64,000 nucleotides of DNA, from the NCBI GenBank assembly GCA_013540605.1, contig JABVCK010000004.1, positions 186,001 to 250,000 of the forward strand. The letters are read 5' to 3'. This DNA is from Bacillota bacterium. GTDB lineage: Bacteria > Bacillota > Clostridia > Ch29. Under the pieces are notes generated by a model that ran no database searches, was not told where the DNA came from, and saw only the letters and a program-made list of their open reading frames with translations. Both the position numbers and the translations under genes were made by a program. How positions within the stretch are numbered: the first letter of the stretch is position 1; each line of letters opens with the position of its first letter. Positions 14,123-21,731 of this stretch are shown here, piece after piece.

Positions 14123-15856
14123 TCACTTGCTCAGGCGTTCAATTTCTCTTTTTATGTCCATGAGCCTGTTAATCGCTCCGGATGTGTCCTCTTCCGCTTT
14201 CTTTCTTTCCTCAATAATCCTATCCACCATGCTGTGCGTATTGTCAATGAGCGAATATATCTTTTCCCTGAACAACCTTTCAAATATAAACTTGCTGTCC
14301 CTTAGCCTGCATACATACTCCCATTTCAGGTTTGCGCCGTTGTTTTCCATTTGCTGCTCTACAGTGGCAATCACCTCATTGAATATCATTTTGTTCCCCA
14401 GACTTCTGGGCATGAGCTTGGCAACATCCATTTTGCTGGGAAGCAGCAAAGTCGGACTGGTGGGGCCGAACTTGAAATAAAAAACATCCCTATTAACGAG
14501 CTCCACATTCTCCACCGGCTGGGACACCTGAAATCCGAAGACATCCCTGGAAACGCCGTTAATATACTCTATGGATTTGTTCAGTCTCTCGGTGAACCTG
14601 CCTATGAGTTTCTCGAATTCTGCCCTCACATGCTCCTTTTCTTTTGCATTGAAGGCCTCATAGATCTCTTTTATCCTGCATTCCATGGTTTCCTGCAGCA
14701 GCTGCGCCATTGCCCTGGGTTTCAGCCCTTTGTTCCCGTCATACAGCTTTTCGAGCGCATCAACGATGCCCTTAAGGTTGTCCTTTATTACGGTTTCAAT
14801 ATGCTTTTCCACATCATCGATAATATATTTTATATAGGTATCCACAAGCTGTACCGTTTCTCTCTCCTGGATCCCGAGTTCATGCCTGCAGTTTTCAAAA
14901 TCGGCCAGCTTGCCCTCCAGTTCTTCTACCGGAGCTTCCAGGTTTGAAATCCTGAAGCCGATATAGTCGAGAACATCCTCCAGCATCCTGTTGAACTTGT
15001 TTTTCGCCGATGACAGCAGCACTTCCCCTTTCCCGCTAATAAGAAAGGTATTCAGGTCGTGCTCAAAGGCAGCCATCCTGCTCTTCTCAAACCTTTCCCT
15101 TTCATCCTTCTTAACTCCGTTCAGAGCGTTAAGCGCAGAGACAGGATATATCTCGACTTGTTCCTCCAGCTTGTTTTTGATCACCCTTTCAGAGAACTCA
15201 ACGGTTGTTTTTACCTGTTCATCATCGAGATAATCAATTTTGTTCTGGATTATGAACACCTTGTCCACAAACTTCTTCACTTCTCTGAGAAACTCTATTT
15301 CCAGTTCACTGATGGGCGGGTCTGAGGATATGACAAATACTACGGCATCCGCCTGGGGCAGATGCCCATACGCAACCTCGGTGTTGTGCTTAAATATCGA
15401 ACCGATACCGGGGGTATCAATCAGCACCAATCCGTTCTTCAGGTTCTGCGAGGGGTAATGGACCCGGATAATCCTTACGTTCTTTTCATTCTCCGGGTTC
15501 CTTTCCTCGCTCACATATTCGGGAAGGTCATCCGTCGCAACCTCCCTGACGCTGCCGTCAGTAAAGACAACATACGCCCCCGGCCTGTCGCCGTATTTGA
15601 TTTCAGTTATTATTGAAGTTATCGGTATCACACCGGTAGGGAGAATTTCATCCCCAATGAGATAATTAAGCAGCGTACTCTTGCCCCTCTTGAACTGACC
15701 GACTACCATAAGGTTGAACTCGCTTGCCTCCAGTTTGTCCAATTCCTGCTTCAACCTGTCGCAGACGTTCTCGTACTGAACGTCCCGGGAGTATTCATAC
15801 AATGCTTTGAGTTTTTGGATAATCTCTTCTTTTCTTATATTGAAGTCCTGCAGCAT
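14123..15856 (-). CDS. Bacterial dynamin-like GTPase
   Basis: A 577-residue large GTPase. The G domain has G1 GQFKRGKSTLLN (about residue 53), G2 threonine region PTGVIPITSI, G3 LIDTPGIGS (about 145) and G4 IIQNKIDYLD (about 205). The remainder is long amphipathic helices (stalk-like) with a short hydrophobic stretch near residue 465 (TSPTLLLPS) that could touch membrane, and a coiled-coil end. Dynamin-like proteins remodel or stabilise membranes. GAGGTG precedes the ATG. It starts 29 bp after the DUF190 gene, so it is probably part of the fluoride-riboswitch operon. The role in fluoride stress is inference from position only. Confidence 0.88.
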   Translation of the reverse strand: MLQDFNIRKEEIIQKLKALYEYSRDVQYENVCDRLKQELDKLEASEFNLMVVGQFKRGKSTLLNYLIGDEILPTGVIPITSIITEIKYGDRPGAYVVFTDGSVREVATDDLPEYVSEERNPENEKNVRIIRVHYPSQNLKNGLVLIDTPGIGSIFKHNTEVAYGHLPQADAVVFVISSDPPISELEIEFLREVKKFVDKVFIIQNKIDYLDDEQVKTTVEFSERVIKNKLEEQVEIYPVSALNALNGVKKDERERFEKSRMAAFEHDLNTFLISGKGEVLLSSAKNKFNRMLEDVLDYIGFRISNLEAPVEELEGKLADFENCRHELGIQERETVQLVDTYIKYIIDDVEKHIETVIKDNLKGIVDALEKLYDGNKGLKPRAMAQLLQETMECRIKEIYEAFNAKEKEHVRAEFEKLIGRFTERLNKSIEYINGVSRDVFGFQVSQPVENVELVNRDVFYFKFGPTSPTLLLPSKMDVAKLMPRSLGNKMIFNEVIATVEQQMENNGANLKWEYVCRLRDSKFIFERLFREKIYSLIDNTHSMVDRIIEERKKAEEDTSGAINRLMDIKREIERLSK

Positions 15857-15885
15857 ATCAACACCTCGCAGTTTAATATCCCCAA

Positions 15886-16212
15886 TTAGTGTATGTCAAT
15901 AAACTCTACATCTGCAACCACAATAAAACCCTTGTTTACCATCGGCTTTATCGCCTCCAGTATTCTGTCTATCTGCTCCCCGGTGTCCACCACCTCAATA
16001 ATCACCGGAAGGCCGGAACTGGTGTCAAGTATTCTTGCCGTATGGATCTGGTGCTTGTCGCCAAATCCCTCGATCCCCCTATAGACTGTTGCTCCTCTTA
16101 CATTCAGCCTGTTTAGTTCCACAATTATTGCGTGATAGAGTGAAGTATGTTTCCATTTTTGGGTTTCATCTATATAGATTTTGAGCAATTTGCCTTTCTC
16201 TTTCTCACACAT
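15886..16212 (-). CDS. DUF190 (PII-like) protein
   Basis: A 108-residue protein of the DUF190 family, which has a ferredoxin-like PII-type fold. Visible family features are KLLKIYIDETQKWKHTSLY at the N-terminus, GATVYRGIEGFG in the middle and PVIIEVVDTGEQIDRIL followed by a final acidic strand. DUF190 genes are often next to crcB/fluC, and a regulatory or trimeric partner role for the fluoride channel has been suggested. It starts ten bases after the second fluC subunit and precedes the dynamin-like gene. Confidence 0.85.
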   Translation of the reverse strand: MCEKEKGKLLKIYIDETQKWKHTSLYHAIIVELNRLNVRGATVYRGIEGFGDKHQIHTARILDTSSGLPVIIEVVDTGEQIDRILEAIKPMVNKGFIVVADVEFIDIH

Positions 16213-16221
16213 ACCTTTATC

Positions 16222-16605
16222 CTACCCTCCTGTTACTGAAATTATTGAATAGTATCCGGCTGCTGCCCCCGAAATCCCCAATACCATGCTCAATAACAAA
16301 TAGAGTGCGGCATTCCGGATTTCCCCATGGCGTGCCAGGGCCAGATCCTCATAAATAAACGTGGAAAAGGTTGTAAAGGAACCGAAAAAGCCTATTGTAA
16401 AGAACATCCTCAACTCGGTATCCGCAGCGTCCCCGGTTGATCCCCCAAAAACTATAGCCGAAAGAAGGAAGGATCCCAGGGTGTTCACAACCAGAGTTCC
16501 GATAGGTATTCTACTGTTTGCGGTTCTAAGCGAGATATACTTGCTGACGTAGAATCTCGCTATACTGCCAAAGACACCGCCTAAGCCTACAGCAATGATT
16601 TTCAT
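16222..16605 (-). CDS. crcB: Fluoride channel FluC/CrcB subunit 2
   Basis: A 127-residue, four-helix FluC protein. It shows GGVFGSIARFYVSKYI at the N-terminus, PIGTLVVNTLGSFLLS (helix 2) and the pore signature GFFGSFTTFSTFIYED, with the Na+-site and phenylalanine-box residues. ATG 16605 is chosen because AAGGAGA sits six bases upstream. It overlaps the preceding fluC end region by only a few bases. Paired FluC genes in one operon commonly make a hetero-dimeric fluoride channel. Confidence 0.93.
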   Translation of the reverse strand: MKIIAVGLGGVFGSIARFYVSKYISLRTANSRIPIGTLVVNTLGSFLLSAIVFGGSTGDAADTELRMFFTIGFFGSFTTFSTFIYEDLALARHGEIRNAALYLLLSMVLGISGAAAGYYSIISVTGG

Positions 16606-16607
16606 GA

Positions 16608-17006
16608 TCATTCTCCTTGTCCGTTTGTTATGGTCCGTTTTTTTTCAATTCTCGCCGCAACTGCAATTCCCGCATAGGCAGATAACAATCCTGCAGCCCC
16701 GCTTACAGCGGGATAAAGCGCTGCCTTCAATATCTCTCCTGATAAAAGCAACTGAAAAACTTCAATGGTAAATGTTGAAAAGGTAGTCAAAGCCCCTATA
16801 AAGCCCACCGCAATTCCTGTTCTCAGTTCACTGCTTAAAGTCAATATGTCCAACGAAAGCGTCAGCAGCAGCCCAATCAGGAAGCACCCGGTCAAGTTGG
16901 CAAGGAGGGTAGCTGTTGAACTGCCGTAATGTTTCAGCAAAAGCGATATCAAGTATCTCGTTACTGCTCCCGCTGCTCCGCCAAAACCAATATATAATGC
17001 CTGCAT
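16608..17006 (-). CDS. crcB: Fluoride channel FluC/CrcB subunit 1
   Basis: A 132-residue, four-helix FluC protein starting at ATG 17006 (MQALYIGFGGAAGAVTRYLI). The core signature is GFIGALTTFSTFTIEV (about residue 73). AAAGGAGGA precedes the start and is part of a dispersed GGGGACA element. An in-frame start at 17036 would add a segment encoded by the repeat and is unlikely. It is the first gene after a fluoride riboswitch and terminator. With subunit 2 it should expel F-. Confidence 0.93.
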   Translation of the reverse strand: MQALYIGFGGAAGAVTRYLISLLLKHYGSSTATLLANLTGCFLIGLLLTLSLDILTLSSELRTGIAVGFIGALTTFSTFTIEVFQLLLSGEILKAALYPAVSGAAGLLSAYAGIAVAARIEKKRTITNGQGE

Positions 17007-17076
17007 AGTCTCCTCCTTTAAGGTATGGGGACACACCGCTGCTCCGCGGGTATTCCTTGCCGCCGAATGTCCCCGT
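17007..17076. repeat. GGGGACA...TGTCCCC palindromic element
   Basis: On the minus strand GGGGACATTC and GTGTGTCCCC frame two small inner hairpins (ATTC...GGAAT and CCGC...GCGG), followed by ATACCTTAAAGGAGGA. It lies between the fluoride riboswitch terminator and the fluC start and supplies fluC with its ribosome-binding site. It is nearly identical to 44974-45023 and 31430-31485. Confidence 0.8.
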
Positions 17077-17082
17077 TTGATT

Positions 17083-17114
17083 AAAAAAGCTCCTGCATGA
17101 ATAATGCAGAAGCT
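17083..17114 (-). terminator. Terminator of the fluoride riboswitch
   Basis: AGCTTCTGCA pairs with TGCAGGAGCT (one mismatch), followed by six T residues, on the minus strand. It overlaps the 3' edge of the aptamer, as in other transcription-controlling fluoride riboswitches. Confidence 0.9.
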
Positions 17115-17165
17115 ATCAGCCGTTCGACGGTTTGGACATCACCCCGGGGAGCTTCATCCCCAACT
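17104..17165 (-). ncRNA. Fluoride (crcB motif) riboswitch
   Basis: The minus strand reads GGGGATGAAGCTCCCC, then GTGATGTCCAAACCGTCGAA and CGGCTGATAGCTTCTGC. These are the crcB-motif elements: the GATG-containing first stem, AACC, the pseudoknot stem and the CTGAT(G/A) core. It precedes fluC-fluC-DUF190 and should allow read-through when fluoride is bound. Confidence 0.9.
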
Positions 17166-17283
17166 CTAATTTATGCAGTTTTCACAATAATATTATAGCT
17201 TGCATTATCGTATTTTGCAAACTAAAATCTTTCGGCCGCTCCCATATATCTCAATATACACCTGCTTTATATTTAAACCGGCC

Positions 17284-17607
17284 TTACTGCTGGCAGTCGC
17301 ACTTGACATTGCCCGCAAGAATCTCCTTCCAGTCTCCGATCACATCATGGGTCCAGCAGTCATCCGCTCCTGCTGCTTCCCTCATCACCAGGGCAAAGAT
17401 GTAGCAGAGTTCCTGGACCGATGCTCCTGCATCAAGGGCTCCCTTGAAGTGTTTAAGTACGCAGGGCTTTGACCTTGCCTTAATTGACAGGGCAAAGCAT
17501 ATGAACTGGTAGGTCTTCTCGTCGATCATCCGTTTCTCTTTGTATAACTCGTCGATCTCATCAAGTTTCTTTGTAAACTCCGGGAAAAACTCCTCAAGCA
17601 TTCTCAT
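17284..17607 (-). CDS. Carboxymuconolactone decarboxylase (AhpD-like) family protein
   Basis: A 107-residue all-helical CMD-family protein. The core is KARSKPCVLKHFKGALDAGA, then ELCYIFALVMREAAGADDCW. In AhpD-like members a CxxC...H site acts as a peroxidase-linked thiol; here only Cys-x4-His-like spacing (CVLKH) is visible, with further cysteines at CWTHD and the CDC tail. It is last in an operon with a thioredoxin-like protein and an ArsP-type permease. A redox role in that system is an inference. Confidence 0.8.
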   Translation of the reverse strand: MRMLEEFFPEFTKKLDEIDELYKEKRMIDEKTYQFICFALSIKARSKPCVLKHFKGALDAGASVQELCYIFALVMREAAGADDCWTHDVIGDWKEILAGNVKCDCQQ

Positions 17608-17624
17608 TGAAACCCCTCCTTCTT

Positions 17625-17855
17625 TTACTGTAAAATCTTCTTGATCTCGTCCACGGTCGCGACCTTGCCGACTACCTTAACCTGCTCATCCACCACAAGG
17701 GCGGGTGTCCTCATAACGCCATAGTTGATTATGTCTTTCATTTCTTTTACTTTTTCTATGCTTGCGTCAATACCGAGTTCCTGAACGGCCTGCCTTGCGT
17801 TTTCCTCCAGCTTTTTGCAGTTGGCGCATCCCGAGCCCAATACCTTGATAACCAT
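17625..17855 (-). CDS. Small thioredoxin-like protein (TM0996/MTH895 type)
   Basis: A 76-residue thioredoxin-fold protein with the redox motif GSGCANCKKLEENA at residues 7-20 and the cis-proline strand MRTPALVVDEQVKVVGKV. This minimal glutaredoxin-like type commonly accompanies DUF318 permeases and ArsR genes. AAAGGAGGGAA precedes the ATG. It lies between the permease and the CMD-like gene. Confidence 0.9.
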   Translation of the reverse strand: MVIKVLGSGCANCKKLEENARQAVQELGIDASIEKVKEMKDIINYGVMRTPALVVDEQVKVVGKVATVDEIKKILQ

Positions 17856-17885
17856 GTATTATTCCCTCCTTTCATTTTTACATAT

Positions 17886-19058
17886 TTAGCCCCATATCGC
17901 TCCAAAAATCATGCCTGATATTGTGGCCATAACTACAACCAGCGATACGTAAACAACTGTCTTCTTGGTCCCTATTACACTCCTTATAACCAGCATGTTT
18001 GGCAGAGACAACGCAGGACCGGCAAGCAGAAGTGCCAGGGCAGGGCCCTTACCCATTCCCGCACCCAACAGCCCCTGCAGTATTGGAACCTCGGTCAGGG
18101 TGGCAAAGTACATGAATGCCCCCGCTACCGAAGCGAACAGGTTTGCTCCAAATGAGTTGCCTCCTACCAATGAGTTTACCCATTGCGAGGGTATAATACC
18201 TTCATATCCGGGACGTCCGAGTAAAAACCCGGCAACCAGCACGCCGCCAAACAGTAATGGCAGGATTTTCAGCGCGAATCCCCATGTTGAGGAGTACCAT
18301 TCTTTACGCTCATCCTTCCCATACCACTGAGAAACTGAGAACAGAGCCGCTGCAAAGAATATACCGGCAATAACCCATTTTACTCTGAACACTGCCGCCC
18401 AAGCCCCTGTGGTATCTATTGGCTTTGCCCAGTTAGCAAAAACCAGGAAGCCGATCATGGATGCGAAAAACAGCATATCCTTCCATATGGGACGGCTTTG
18501 CTGGATGTCAAAGTCAAACATGCCTGCATCCTTGTCGGTTCTGTCTTTTTCTTCATTAATGAATATCAAGTGCATCAGCAAACCGATAACAACACTGAAC
18601 AAAACGGCCCCTACTGCCCTTGCAATACCAAGTTCAGGTCCAAGAACCCTTGCAGTAATTATTATCGCAAGCACGTTTATTGCAGGACCGGAGTAAAGAA
18701 AGGCTGTGGCAGGCCCAAGACCCGCACCTCTCATATAGATGCCTGAAAAAAGCGGCAGTACTGTACAGGAACATACAGCCAATATGGATCCGGATACCGA
18801 GGCTACTGAATAGGACACCCACTTTTTGGCTTTAGGACCTAAATACTTCATTACAGAGTCCTGCGAAATAAAAACCGAAATACCACCGGCTATGAAGAAT
18901 GCCGGAACCAGGCATAAAAGAACGTGTTCCCTAGCATATTCGTGCAGCATGGCAAAGGACTCGATAAGCGCTCCCTGCACCCGGGCATCTGCTGCAGGAA
19001 TGAAATATGCAGCTAAAAACACTCCAAAAATAATCAAGAACTTTTTGCGTTCACTCAC
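17886..19058 (-). CDS. ArsP/DUF318-family permease
   Basis: A 390-residue membrane permease of the ArsP (DUF318) family with eight or more helices. Both half-repeats are visible: SVSGSILAVCSCTVLPLFSG (contains the conserved Cys-Ser-Cys), AFLYSGPAINVLA, then ATLTEVPILQGLLGAGMGKG and LLLAGPALSLPNM in the second half. ArsP proteins export organoarsenicals, but the family is broad. GTG 19058 is chosen because AGGGGGAG lies five bases upstream; starts further out translate heptamer repeat. An ArsR-type gene precedes it and thioredoxin- and CMD-like genes follow, so metal- or arsenic-responsive export is likely. Confidence 0.85.
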   Translation of the reverse strand: MSERKKFLIIFGVFLAAYFIPAADARVQGALIESFAMLHEYAREHVLLCLVPAFFIAGGISVFISQDSVMKYLGPKAKKWVSYSVASVSGSILAVCSCTVLPLFSGIYMRGAGLGPATAFLYSGPAINVLAIIITARVLGPELGIARAVGAVLFSVVIGLLMHLIFINEEKDRTDKDAGMFDFDIQQSRPIWKDMLFFASMIGFLVFANWAKPIDTTGAWAAVFRVKWVIAGIFFAAALFSVSQWYGKDERKEWYSSTWGFALKILPLLFGGVLVAGFLLGRPGYEGIIPSQWVNSLVGGNSFGANLFASVAGAFMYFATLTEVPILQGLLGAGMGKGPALALLLAGPALSLPNMLVIRSVIGTKKTVVYVSLVVVMATISGMIFGAIWG

Positions 19059-19146
19059 AAAGACTCCCCCTGACATTATAGTTGGTAGTTCGTAGTTTAC
19101 TAACAAGTAATATAAAGTTCAATAAAAATTGGTGAACAGACGGCAG

Positions 19147-19473
19147 TTACAGACTCCTTATTAGTTCATCCTTTTCCTCATGCTGCTCCTTTATTACGGC
19201 ATCTATACACCCCAAAAAAGAACTGACACAGGGAGTTTTTAACCTGTAATAAATATTAAGTCCTTCTTTTTTTGTCTCAACGATTCCTGCGTTTCTAAGA
19301 GTCGCCAGATGCCTGGAAACGCTTGACTGTTTTTCTCCAAGGTATTCAACGATTTCGCAGACACATCTCTCCCTTTCCTCCAGGTAGTCGACAATAGCTA
19401 ATCTTACCGGGCTGGAAAGGGCCTTGAAAACCTCTGCCCTCAAAATGTATTTTTGCTTTTCCCGATTGTCCAT
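19147..19473 (-). CDS. ArsR-family metalloregulator
   Basis: A 108-residue winged-helix repressor starting at ATG 19473 (MDNREKQKYILRAEVFKALS). The metal helix reads RERCVCEIVEYLGEKQSSVS with a Cys-Val-Cys pair, and additional cysteines lie at TPCVSSFLGC near the C-terminus. It heads the operon with the ArsP-type permease. A perfect 50-bp palindrome (19482-19531) overlaps its ribosome-binding site and is the likely self-operator. Confidence 0.9.
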   Translation of the reverse strand: MDNREKQKYILRAEVFKALSSPVRLAIVDYLEERERCVCEIVEYLGEKQSSVSRHLATLRNAGIVETKKEGLNIYYRLKTPCVSSFLGCIDAVIKEQHEEKDELIRSL

Positions 19474-19481
19474 AGTAACCA

Positions 19482-19531
19482 CCCTAATAATATAGTATAT
19501 TACTATATAGTAATATACTATATTATTAGGG
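19482..19531. promoter_or_regulatory. Perfect 50-bp palindrome, likely ArsR operator
   Basis: The left 25 bases CCCTAATAATATAGTATATTA plus CTAT are exactly the reverse complement of the right 25 bases. It contains internal repeats of TATAGTATATTACTATA type. It lies immediately before the ArsR start, so the repressor would cover both promoter and ribosome-binding site. Confidence 0.8.
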
Positions 19532-19710
19532 TGCCGTCAAGCGCTTTCCAAAATCTGAATTCGCTTGTATTAACACTATCGGTATGTTAAATTATGTATA
19601 AAGCAAAATTTTACAGAATAAAATTTTTTATGACAATTTATTTTGTGTAAATTATGTAATAAATTTATAGGGCTAATATCATATGAGTTTTCGGTAAAAG
19701 GGGAGTAACA

Positions 19711-20487
19711 ATGATGGACAGACAGGCTATTATTCAAAAAGAAAAGATGTCAGATTTTACACGCCGTTCACTTGCTATGCCCCATCGCGCCATTTGCTAT
19801 TTCGCGGTTAAAAAAGCGCATATTTTTGCAGGTATTATTGCACTGATTAGTATTATCGGTGTAATTACTTTATTGAGAAAGCAGATTTGGAACTGGCAGA
19901 TTACCACCTGGAAAAACATTACTGATCTTTTGGGGTTGGATATAATAGCCGCAGGGTACAGGTTTTACTGGGAGCAGTACTTTGTCATACTCAGTTGGAG
20001 GCAAATGGTTATAAGCACAGCGATAGTAATTCTGGTTACATGGCTTATACTTCGTTCTCCGGTAGTACCTACGATAAAGGGTTTATACCTTATGATCATA
20101 GTGCCTATTTTTTTATTCTGTTTTGTTGTTTTTTTAGTTGGAGAGCCGCCTGTCGGTGTTCTAGACCATGTTGGTCCTGAATGGCTTTACGGAGAGCTAA
20201 TTCTTTGGTTTCTTATCCCCCTTTTATACGCTTTGTTTGTTTTTCCTATTCCTTTTTCTCTAATCATAAAGTTAATGTCATTGGTTGTCATTTTGCTTAT
20301 GTCTATTGTTTGGCGCACGTTAACTCCTATTGCATATATAGTTATAGCTGTTTTTTCCAAGGGATTGCTGGCTATTCCCGCCTGGATGATTTTGGGTCCA
20401 TGGGCGGATTATCTTTATGTTATTCCGGCATTTTCAGCTACACTATGCCTATATAAGGGGGATAAACGGGATGATCTTAGGGCTTAA
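19711..20487 (+). CDS. Polytopic membrane protein of the glycan cluster
   Basis: A 258-residue protein with six or seven predicted membrane segments (for example AHIFAGIIALISIIGVITLL and GLYLMIIVPIFLFCFVVFLV). I recognise no family. GGGGAG precedes the ATG. It overlaps the following glycosyltransferase gene by 17 bp, so the two are translationally coupled. It could help form a membrane synthase with that enzyme, but this is inference. The cluster from here to 26754 is visibly richer in A+T than its neighbours. Confidence 0.75.
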   Translation: MMDRQAIIQKEKMSDFTRRSLAMPHRAICYFAVKKAHIFAGIIALISIIGVITLLRKQIWNWQITTWKNITDLLGLDIIAAGYRFYWEQYFVILSWRQMVISTAIVILVTWLILRSPVVPTIKGLYLMIIVPIFLFCFVVFLVGEPPVGVLDHVGPEWLYGELILWFLIPLLYALFVFPIPFSLIIKLMSLVVILLMSIVWRTLTPIAYIVIAVFSKGLLAIPAWMILGPWADYLYVIPAFSATLCLYKGDKRDDLRA

Positions 20488-21730
20488 AATATGGTTGGGG
20501 GCTGTAGTCCTGGTTACGTTGATGTATACAATCCGCCATTTACTTTTTGCCTTTGTCCGTCTTTATTATCCTCAAAGACATTCTTATCAGGATATTGCGG
20601 GGGTCTATTTGCCAACTGTATGCATAATGGTTCCTATGCATAATGAGGAATTGGTGGTATCCCAGACAATAAGGGCGTTAAAGAAGATTGACTATCCTAA
20701 AGATTTATTAAAAATAATCATAATTGATGACCGTTCGACAGATAGGACAGGGGCTATTCTGGACGAACTTTGTGCATCTTCACCACATATCACTGTACTG
20801 CATCGTACAGATAGAGATGGTTCGGAAGGAGGCAAGCCTGCTGCTTTAAATCATGCATTAAGGTTTACTGATGCTGAAGTTATACTGACTTTTGATGCTG
20901 ATTATTGGCCAAGCCGTGATTCAGTAATGAGGTTAGTTGCACCTTTAGTGGACCCTAAGGTTGTTTTAACTATGGGCCGCGTGGTCCCTCGTAACCCTGA
21001 TGCTAATTTTTTGACCAGAATGCTTGATCTTGAGAGGGCAGGCGGGTATCAGGTTAATCAACAGACCAGACATACTTTAAATTTACTGCCTCAATATGGT
21101 GGAACTGTCGGGGCCATCCGGCGTTCGTTTATAATGACTCTAAATGGCTGGGATGCATCATATCTTGCCGAAGACACATATTTAACGGTTCAGGCGTTTA
21201 TACATGGGCTTTCAGTAACCTATGTTAATTTGGAGGAAACAACTGAAGAAGTTCCCACAACCTGGTCGGTCAGGCAAAAGCAATTACGGCGCTGGGTGAT
21301 AGGGCATAACCAGGTGGCATTTCGGCTGGGTGCTAAAATGCTGCGTTCTCCGTTCCTTTCAATTTGGCAAAAAATTGACGGCATTTTTATGATGTTTCTT
21401 TATGGGAGTACAATGCTGTTAGCTACCGGCTATGTCGCAGCGATAATACTTTTGCTTTTAGGAGACGGACTCTTTGCGGGAGCCAGTATGGCAGTAATAT
21501 TGTTTACAACCTATAGTACATTGGGAAATTCCGCTGCGTTTATTGAAATTGCTGTTTCAGCTATCCTGGATTCCAGGCCTCGTGCTGTGTTGAGCGTTCC
21601 AGGTATGATTTTTCATTTTGCAGGCTCTCTTTATGTTGTAATATATGCAACTTTGGATTGGCTGTGGCTGGAGTTAAGGGGCAAGCGGCAAGTACAATGG
21701 CAGAAAACAGCAAGAACAGGGGGCGAGTAA
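20471..21730 (+). CDS. Family-2 processive-type glycosyltransferase
   Basis: A 419-residue membrane glycosyltransferase, GT2 (BcsA/NodC-like). After one N-terminal helix the GT-A domain shows VPMHNEELVVSQTIRALKKI, IIDDRSTDRTG, FDADYWPS (DxD), LAEDTYLTVQAFIHG (catalytic ED) and RQKQLRRWVIGH (the Q/RxxRW motif of processive synthases). Three to four helices follow. The start is ATG 20471 with AAGGGG upstream. It probably polymerises a sugar from a nucleotide-sugar donor across the membrane with partners in this cluster; the sugar is unknown. Confidence 0.9.
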   Translation: MILGLKIWLGAVVLVTLMYTIRHLLFAFVRLYYPQRHSYQDIAGVYLPTVCIMVPMHNEELVVSQTIRALKKIDYPKDLLKIIIIDDRSTDRTGAILDELCASSPHITVLHRTDRDGSEGGKPAALNHALRFTDAEVILTFDADYWPSRDSVMRLVAPLVDPKVVLTMGRVVPRNPDANFLTRMLDLERAGGYQVNQQTRHTLNLLPQYGGTVGAIRRSFIMTLNGWDASYLAEDTYLTVQAFIHGLSVTYVNLEETTEEVPTTWSVRQKQLRRWVIGHNQVAFRLGAKMLRSPFLSIWQKIDGIFMMFLYGSTMLLATGYVAAIILLLLGDGLFAGASMAVILFTTYSTLGNSAAFIEIAVSAILDSRPRAVLSVPGMIFHFAGSLYVVIYATLDWLWLELRGKRQVQWQKTARTGGE

Positions 21731-21731
21731 T

